From Nocardioides albus (GTDB lineage: Bacteria > Actinomycetota > Actinomycetes > Propionibacteriales > Nocardioidaceae), in contig NZ_BMQT01000010.1 of NCBI RefSeq assembly GCF_014648255.1, forward strand, positions 62,001 to 126,000: a DNA stretch of 64,000 nucleotides. Direction: 5' to 3'. How positions within the stretch are numbered: the stretch's first letter is position 1; every line of letters begins with the position of its first letter. A model generated the notes under the pieces. It saw only the letters and a program-made list of their open reading frames with translations. It was not told where the DNA came from and made no database searches. This document shows positions 58,751-64,000 of this stretch, piece after piece. The translations under genes were made by a program, and so were the position numbers.

Positions 58751-60517
58751 ATGAGCGCGACCTTCCCGACCCATCTCGGGCGGCTGCAGCAGGTCCGCCA
58801 CATCGGCGCCGGTGCATTCGCCTCCGTGTGGCTCTACTACGACCCCGAGCTCGACTCCCACGTCGCGGTCAAGGCGCTCTCCCCCGGCTGGGTGTCGAAC
58901 CCGGAGATCCACAAGCGCTTCCTCCAGGAGGCACGGCTGCTCCGCTCGGTCGACTCGCCCCATGTCGTACGTGTCTACGACATCGGCCAGACCAGCACCG
59001 GCATCCCCTTCTTCGTGATGTCGTACGCCGACGGCGGCTCGGTCGCCGACCTGCTCAAGCGCTCCCCGGGCGGTCTCGAGCCGCGCGAGGTCGCCGACAT
59101 CGTCGCGCAGGCCGCCGATGGACTCATGGCGCTGAAGGCACGCGGCGTGATCCACCGCGACATCAAGCCCGCCAACCTGCTGCTCACCTCGGAGACCTCC
59201 GGCGGCACCTCCGGCGCTCGCCGGGTGATGATCGCCGACCTCGGGGTGGCTCGCTCGCTCGACTCGCTCGACGAGGTGACCCGCGACATCGGCACCCCGT
59301 CCTACATGGCGCCCGAGCAGCTCGACCCTTCACTTCCGATCGACCACCGCGCCGACGTACGAGCCCTGGGTGCCGTCGCCTGGGCCCTCCTCGCCGGCCG
59401 CTCCCCCGCTCCCGCACTCGGACTCACCTCGCGGGTTCCCGAGGCCGGTTCCGTACGCCCCCTCCCGGCCTCGATCAGCCAGGCGATCGCCCGGGCGCTG
59501 GAACCCCGCGCCGAGGACCGCTGGCCCGACGCACGCTCGTTCGCGGAGGCGCTCCGCGGCGCAGTCAAGGGCACCCGAGTCACCTCCGCGCCGCAGACCC
59601 ACTCCGCAGCTCAGCCTCCGCCGCCGACCTCGACCTCGCCGTGGCAGAAGTCGGCGGCCCAGGCACCGCCTGTCGGCCCGCCTGTCGGCCCGCCTGTCGG
59701 CCCACCGAGCGGCCCACCGCCGGTCGGACCACCCAGCGGCGCTCCGACCGGGTCACCGTTCGAGCAGCCCACGATGGTGCCGACCGGTGGCGGCCCGCGG
59801 CCGCCGGCCAAGCGGAAGCGCACCCGGCTCCTGGGCGGCCTGGCCGCCGCGGTGGTGGTCATCGGGCTCGTCGCCGGGCTGGTCTACGTCGTGGCCAACC
59901 GGGGCGGCGGCGTACCCGAGGTCGGCGAGTGCCGCAACCTCGACTATGCCGCGGCCAACGAGTTCGTCGACGAGTCGGAGCCGGTGGACTGCGCCGAGCC
60001 GCACACGCTCTACACCTTCCACGTCGCCACCGACGTGAAGGCCTACAACGACAACGAGGCCGCCGGGGCCGCCTGCTTCACCCGCCTGGAGACCGGGCTC
60101 GGCCTGCATCCCGAGGCGCTCGCCCGCACCGCCTACATCGTGAGCTGGTACTGGCCCTCGGAGGCCACCTGGAACGACGGCGACCGCTACGTCCGGTGCG
60201 ACGTCGGGGTGACGGTCCAGAAGGCGCCGATGATCGACCTGCCCGAGGACCCGGTGCCCAACCCGTTCCCGACCGACCTGCGGGCCTGCATCGACAGCAC
60301 CATCGACAAGGTCGTCAGGTGCGGGACCACCCACGACTACATCGTCGTCGACACCTTCGAGATGACCGGCGACACCTACCCCGAGCAGAGCGAGACCAAC
60401 ATCCAGGGGCTGGGCGGCTGCCCGAGCGAGGCGACGATGTTCAAGGCCCCGTTCAGGACCGCCTGGATCGCCGGCAGCCGCCTGGGCCTCTGCGCGAAGT
60501 ACGACGTCGATTCCTAG
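58751..60517 (+). CDS. Receptor-type Ser/Thr kinase with septum-formation-like domain
   Basis: 588 residues. Kinase residues 10-280: G-loop IGAGAFASVW, Lys41, Glu60, HRDIKPANLL (Asp137), DLG (Asp163) in place of DFG, and MAPEQL. A Pro/Gly repeat linker (PPVGPPVGPPVGPP) leads to one membrane segment (LLGGLAAAVVVIGLVAGLVYVV) near 365. The outer domain has paired Cys with VGECRN, VDCAEPHTLYTF and VRCDVGV, then CIDSTIDKVVRCGTTHDYIV, the Septum_form-type pattern rather than PASTA. It may sense wall or septal signals. Its stop overlaps the MocR gene by 4 bases. Confidence 0.88.
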   Translation: MSATFPTHLGRLQQVRHIGAGAFASVWLYYDPELDSHVAVKALSPGWVSNPEIHKRFLQEARLLRSVDSPHVVRVYDIGQTSTGIPFFVMSYADGGSVADLLKRSPGGLEPREVADIVAQAADGLMALKARGVIHRDIKPANLLLTSETSGGTSGARRVMIADLGVARSLDSLDEVTRDIGTPSYMAPEQLDPSLPIDHRADVRALGAVAWALLAGRSPAPALGLTSRVPEAGSVRPLPASISQAIARALEPRAEDRWPDARSFAEALRGAVKGTRVTSAPQTHSAAQPPPPTSTSPWQKSAAQAPPVGPPVGPPVGPPSGPPPVGPPSGAPTGSPFEQPTMVPTGGGPRPPAKRKRTRLLGGLAAAVVVIGLVAGLVYVVANRGGGVPEVGECRNLDYAAANEFVDESEPVDCAEPHTLYTFHVATDVKAYNDNEAAGAACFTRLETGLGLHPEALARTAYIVSWYWPSEATWNDGDRYVRCDVGVTVQKAPMIDLPEDPVPNPFPTDLRACIDSTIDKVVRCGTTHDYIVVDTFEMTGDTYPEQSETNIQGLGGCPSEATMFKAPFRTAWIAGSRLGLCAKYDVDS

Positions 60518-61899
60518 GAGATCAGCGGCGCCAACCGCCTGACCGCCTCGCGCAGGCGGTCAGGGGTCGTCGCGGCGTACCCGATCACCAGCCCCGGCGG
60601 ACCGTCGTCCTGACGATGCCGGGTCAGCGGATGGACGGCGATGCCCGCCTCGAGCGCAGCCGTGGCGACCGCGGTGTCGTCGATCCCGTCGGGGAGGGTC
60701 ACCAGCACGTGCAGGCCGGCCGCCACGCCGTGGACCCGAGCTGCGGGGAGATGCTCGGCGAGAGCCTCGAGCAGAGCGTCGCGGCGCGCCCTGTGCCGCT
60801 GCCGGACCAGCCGCAGGTGGCGCTCGAAGGCGCCCGAGGTCAGCATCCGGGCCAAGGTGATCTGGGGAAGCGCCGGAGTGGCGAGGTCGAGCCAGTAGCG
60901 CGCCTCGACGAGCTCCTCCTGCATCCCGGGCGGAGCGATCAGCCAGCCGATCCGCATCGCCGGCGCCAACGTCTTGGACACGCTGCCGAGATGGGCGACG
61001 CGGTCGGGCGCGAGCGCCTTCACCGCTGAGACCGGCGGCCTGTCGTAGCGATGCTCGGCGTCGTAGTCGTCCTCGATCACCAACCGGTGCGGCTCTGCCC
61101 TGACCCACTCGACCAGCTCCCGCCGACGCTGCGGCGAGAGCACGACCCCGGTCGGGAACTGATGTGCGGGTGTGACAACGACGGCGTCGACCCCGAGGGC
61201 GTCGAGCGCCGCCACGTCCAGGCCGTCGGCATCGACCGGCACCGCGGCCGTCGTCATCCCCCACTTCTGCAGGTGCACCCGTACGCCGTAGGACCCCGGC
61301 TCCTCGAAACCGACCGTGGTCCTGCCACGCTCCTCCAGCGAGCGCGCCAGCAGGACGAGGCCCTGAGCGACGCCGTTGACCACCAGGATCTCGTCGGGCG
61401 AGACGGTGATCCCGCGGGTGCGTCCCAGCCAGACCGCGAGCGCCTCTCGGAGCGCCGGCACACCCCGCGGGTCGCCGTAGCCGAGGTCGGCGCTGCCGAT
61501 CTCGGCGAGCACCTCGCGCGAGGCCTTGGCCCAGGCGGCCCGCGGGAACGCCGAGAGATCCGGCACTCCCGGCGAGAGGTCCAGGTCGGGGGTCGGCAGC
61601 CGAGTGGCAGCACCGAGGCGGCGTACGGCTTCGGGAGCCGCGCTCACCCTGGTTCCGCCGCCGCTGCGAGCCGAGAGCAACCCCTCGTCGGTGAGCCGTT
61701 GGTACGCCTCGACCACCACCCCGCGGGAGACCCCGAGCTGACCGGCGAGGGTGCGCGATGCCGGCACCCGGGCGCCGACCGCGAGCCGGCCATCGGCCAC
61801 CGCCTCCCGCAGGGCGCCGGTGAGCCAGGTCGCGAGCCCACCGGCAGGCACGCCGGCCGGATCGAGCTGAAGAAAGTCCGCTCCGGTCACTTGGTCCAC
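60514..61899 (-). CDS. MocR/PdxR-type GntR regulator with aminotransferase domain
   Basis: 461 residues from the GTG at 61899. The N-terminal GntR helix-turn-helix (LREAVADGRLAVGARVPASRTLAGQLGVSRGVVVEAYQRL by key residues) is joined to a fold-type I aminotransferase domain with the PLP Lys in LGSVSKTLAPAMRIGWL and EDDYDAEHRYD. Such proteins sense PLP or amino acids. Divergent from an EamA exporter gene, whose promoter region holds candidate binding sites that overlap this gene's own start codon. Confidence 0.9.
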   Translation of the reverse strand: MDQVTGADFLQLDPAGVPAGGLATWLTGALREAVADGRLAVGARVPASRTLAGQLGVSRGVVVEAYQRLTDEGLLSARSGGGTRVSAAPEAVRRLGAATRLPTPDLDLSPGVPDLSAFPRAAWAKASREVLAEIGSADLGYGDPRGVPALREALAVWLGRTRGITVSPDEILVVNGVAQGLVLLARSLEERGRTTVGFEEPGSYGVRVHLQKWGMTTAAVPVDADGLDVAALDALGVDAVVVTPAHQFPTGVVLSPQRRRELVEWVRAEPHRLVIEDDYDAEHRYDRPPVSAVKALAPDRVAHLGSVSKTLAPAMRIGWLIAPPGMQEELVEARYWLDLATPALPQITLARMLTSGAFERHLRLVRQRHRARRDALLEALAEHLPAARVHGVAAGLHVLVTLPDGIDDTAVATAALEAGIAVHPLTRHRQDDGPPGLVIGYAATTPDRLREAVRRLAPLIS

Positions 61900-61936
61900 T
61901 CTGGCACACCTGGCTTGGATCTGTCCGTCGGACCAA
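61891..61936. promoter_or_regulatory. MocR operator candidate in the divergent gap
   Basis: TTGGTCC (61891-61897) and GGACCAA (61930-61936) form an inverted repeat 33 bases apart, with a TTGGATC half-site between. The left copy includes the regulator's first codons (GTG-GAC-CAA). This arrangement allows autorepression together with control of the EamA gene. Confidence 0.5.
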
Positions 61937-61957
61937 GATGCGACGAGCCTCGTGGTC

Positions 61958-62917
61958 ATGAGCATCGAAGCCCTCCCCCGTCGCGCCACCGACCTTCCCG
62001 GCTCCCGACGCAACGGCACGCTTCTCGGCATCGCGTTCGCCGCGGCCGGGATGGCCTGCGTCGGCAGCAGCGTCGCCGTCTCCACGGCGATCACCGATGC
62101 ACCGCTCTTCACCCTGCAGGCGGTCCGGTACGCCCTCGCCGCGCTCCTCCTGCTCGTGGTCGCACGCGTCACCGGCTGGCGGGTGCCGAGGCCACGTGGA
62201 CGTGAGTGGCGCTGGTTGGCCGGCGTCGCGACCGCGGGTCTGGTGCTCTTCAACGTCGGCGTCGTCCGCGGCGTCGCCCATGCGGAACCGGCGGTGATCG
62301 GGGTGGCCGTCGCCGCGGTCCCGATGCTGCTCGCGGTCGTCCCGGCGATCGCGACCCGCACCCTGCCGGCTCGGCCGGTCGTCGTCGGAGCCACCGTGGT
62401 CACGGCAGGAGCAGTCCTGGTCCAGGGGTTCGGGAGGACCGACGCGGCCGGGATCGGCTACGCGCTCCTGGTGCTGGCCTGCGAGGCGGGTTTCACGCTC
62501 CTGGCCATCCCGGTCCTCGCTCGCCTGGGCGCGTTCGGTGTCTCGTTCCACGCGGTGTGGATGGCGGCCGCCGGCATGGCGGTCGTCGGTGTCGCGACCG
62601 AGGGACCGGCCGCGGTGACGACGCTCGGCACCGGCGACCTGCTCGCCGCGCTCTATCTGGCCGTGGTCGTCACCACGCTCGCGTTCCTGCTCTGGTTCAC
62701 CGCCGTGAACCGCCTGGGCTCCGGCCGCGCCGGCCTCCTGACCGGTGTAGTGCCAGTGACCGCAGCCGCCCTAGCCATCCCCCTAGACGGCACAGTTCCA
62801 AACCCACTGGTATGGGCAGGCACAGCAGTAGTAGCAGTGGGCCTATGTATTGGCCTTGGCGGTGTGCTGCCAAGAGTGCGCCGGAGCGCACCTTTGGCAG
62901 CACACCCGGGGCCTTAG
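61958..62917 (+). CDS. EamA-family (DMT) exporter
   Basis: 319 residues from the ATG at 61958. Ten hydrophobic segments in two EamA halves: GTLLGIAFAAAGMACVGSSV, LFTLQAVRYALAALLLLVVA, then AGIGYALLVLACEAGFTLLA and LTGVVPVTAAALAIPLDG by key residues. DMT exporters of this type move amino acids or metabolites out. Control by the divergent MocR regulator suggests a substrate tied to PLP or amino-acid state. The last 45 codons use CTA, GTA, ACA and GCA far more than the rest of the gene. Confidence 0.88.
   Translation: MSIEALPRRATDLPGSRRNGTLLGIAFAAAGMACVGSSVAVSTAITDAPLFTLQAVRYALAALLLLVVARVTGWRVPRPRGREWRWLAGVATAGLVLFNVGVVRGVAHAEPAVIGVAVAAVPMLLAVVPAIATRTLPARPVVVGATVVTAGAVLVQGFGRTDAAGIGYALLVLACEAGFTLLAIPVLARLGAFGVSFHAVWMAAAGMAVVGVATEGPAAVTTLGTGDLLAALYLAVVVTTLAFLLWFTAVNRLGSGRAGLLTGVVPVTAAALAIPLDGTVPNPLVWAGTAVVAVGLCIGLGGVLPRVRRSAPLAAHPGP
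62861..62906. terminator. Bidirectional hairpin inside the EamA 3' end
   Basis: GGTGTGCTGCCAA (62861-62873) pairs perfectly with TTGGCAGCACACC (62894-62906); an inner GTGCGC/GCGCAC stem extends it. It lies entirely in the last codons of the EamA gene, which overlaps leuA by four bases at the 3' ends. It should end both converging transcripts. Confidence 0.7.
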
Positions 62918-64000
62918 CCGCGCGGGATCGTGACCGCTTGGGCGCGGTTTGCCGCGCAGACCACTGCTCGCAGGCTCGCCGTCACGATGTTCTCGTGGAT
63001 GCCGATGCCCCAGACGATCTCGCCGGCGATCTCGCACTCCACGTACGCCGCCGCGGCGGCGTCGCCACCGGCGGAGAGGGCGTGCTCGGCGTAGTCGAGG
63101 ACCCGGATCTCGGCGCCGGCCTCCTTGAGCGCGTCGACGAAGGCGGCCACCGGGCCGTTGCCGACACCCTTGTAGGTGCGCGCCTCGCCACGTACCCGCA
63201 GGTCGACGATCTGCTCGTCGCCACCCTCGGCGTCGGTCACCGAGGACCAGCTCTCCAGGGCGTACGGCTCCTCGCGCTCCAGGTATTCCTTGGCGAAGAT
63301 CGACCAGATCTCCGCGGGTGCGACCTCGCCGCCCTCGGTGTCGGTGTGCTGCTGGACCACACGGCTGAACTCGATCTGCGCGCGACGCGGCAGGTCCAGG
63401 GAGTGCTCGGTCTTGAGCAGGTAGGCCACGCCGCCCTTGCCGGACTGGCTGTTGACCCGGATAACTGCCTCGTAGGTGCGGCCGACGTCCTTGGGGTCGA
63501 TGGGCAGGTAGGGCGCCTCCCACGGGATCTCGCTGGTCGGCTTGCCGGCCTCGGCGGCGATCCGGTCGAGGTCCTCCAGGCCCTTCTTGATGGCGTCCTG
63601 GTGGGAGCCGGAGAAGGCGGTGTAGACCAGGTCGCCGGCGTAGGGGTGGCGCGGGTGGACGTTGATGTTGGTGACGTACTCGACCGTGCGGCGGATCTCG
63701 TCGATGCCGCCGCCGACGGTGAAGTCGATCTGCGGGTCGATGCCCTGGGAGAAGAGGTTCATGCCCAGGGTGACCAGGTCGACGTTGCCGGTGCGCTCGC
63801 CGTGACCGAACAGGCAGCCCTCGACGCGGTCGGCGCCGGCCATCAGGCCCAGCTCGGTGGCCGCGACCGCGGTGCCGCGGTCGTTGTGCGGGTGGAGGCT
63901 GATGGCGGAGTGCTCGCGGCGGGTCAGGCCCCGGCCGAAGTACTCGATCTGGTCGGCGTAGGTGTTCGGGGTGGACATCTCCACGGTGGCGGGCAGGTTC
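62914..64000 (-). CDS. leuA: 2-isopropylmalate synthase, 5' end outside window
   Basis: The frame is open to the right edge, so the N-terminal part of the catalytic domain is missing. Present are PATVEMSTPNTYADQIEY, the metal-binding His pair in SLHPHNDRGTAVAATEL, CLFGHGERTGNVDL, and the C-terminal regulatory domain for leucine feedback (VDLRVRGEARTYKGVGNGPVAAFVDAL by key residues, then the dimer-type end). It condenses acetyl-CoA with 2-oxoisovalerate, the first step to leucine. The motif spacing fits the long actinobacterial LeuA type. Confidence 0.95.
   Translation of the reverse strand, partial: NLPATVEMSTPNTYADQIEYFGRGLTRREHSAISLHPHNDRGTAVAATELGLMAGADRVEGCLFGHGERTGNVDLVTLGMNLFSQGIDPQIDFTVGGGIDEIRRTVEYVTNINVHPRHPYAGDLVYTAFSGSHQDAIKKGLEDLDRIAAEAGKPTSEIPWEAPYLPIDPKDVGRTYEAVIRVNSQSGKGGVAYLLKTEHSLDLPRRAQIEFSRVVQQHTDTEGGEVAPAEIWSIFAKEYLEREEPYALESWSSVTDAEGGDEQIVDLRVRGEARTYKGVGNGPVAAFVDALKEAGAEIRVLDYAEHALSAGGDAAAAAYVECEIAGEIVWGIGIHENIVTASLRAVVCAANRAQAVTIPRG

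Overview
The window is about 70% GC with dense coding, many GTG starts and short intergenic gaps. It encodes mycothiol-linked enzymes (mycothione reductase, a maleylpyruvate-isomerase-family protein). Gene families and the order dnaG - dgt - glyS - zur - uppS - recO point to an actinobacterial chromosome, most likely Nocardioidaceae (Nocardioides-like). The species cannot be told from this sequence alone. No phage, integrase, transposase, rRNA or CRISPR array was found. No gene-free stretch exceeds 300 bases; the longest are 21006-21274, 49364-49600, 20143-20356 and 46714-46914.

Region 1 (1-10.1 kb) is accessory and stress-related. It starts with a truncated secreted S1C protease. Next comes a class II glutamine amidotransferase, divergent from a tight operon of a YbdK-like ligase, a methyltransferase, a haem-oxygenase-like diiron oxidase (HDO) and a CDGSH protein; this is the best candidate for an undescribed biosynthetic pathway. 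Topoisomerase IB follows. Then comes a Dps - lipoprotein - 27-residue membrane peptide - DUF6766 operon, followed by hemerythrin, DUF5709 and a ZIP transporter.

Region 2 (10.1-22.5 kb) is a redox and catabolic island. It holds a DUF6510 / flavin reductase / sulfite-oxidase-like trio, mycothione reductase, an ATP-grasp enzyme with a double-YrhK membrane protein, and a LysR regulator. Tandem SnoaL-like, AhpD-like, aldehyde dehydrogenase, monooxygenase and serine hydrolase genes follow. Two intergenic sites, 4 kb apart, share one operator-like sequence and tie the two halves of the island together.

Region 3 (22.5-46.7 kb) is conserved backbone with insertions: tRNA-Asn, dnaG, a sortase, a nitrilase-type amidohydrolase, a large secreted glycosidase/phosphoesterase, a GntP permease, dgt, an Rrf2/SDR divergent pair, two paralogous secreted LAS-type peptidases sharing a 53-nt upstream element, dusB, glyS and a short-chain cis-prenyltransferase.

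Region 4 (46.7-64 kb) holds bioB-bioA-bioF-bioD under tandem BioQ-type operators, directly followed by znuA-znuC-znuB-zur. The Zur boxes and the predicted leaderless promoter of the zinc operon sit at the end of bioD. Repeat elements interrupt the bio operon and separate zur from uppS. The backbone continues with uppS (overlapping a YibE/F gene), recO, a voltage-sensor protein, a Ser/Thr kinase with a septum-formation-type extracellular domain, a MocR regulator divergent from an EamA exporter, and leuA, which runs off the right edge.
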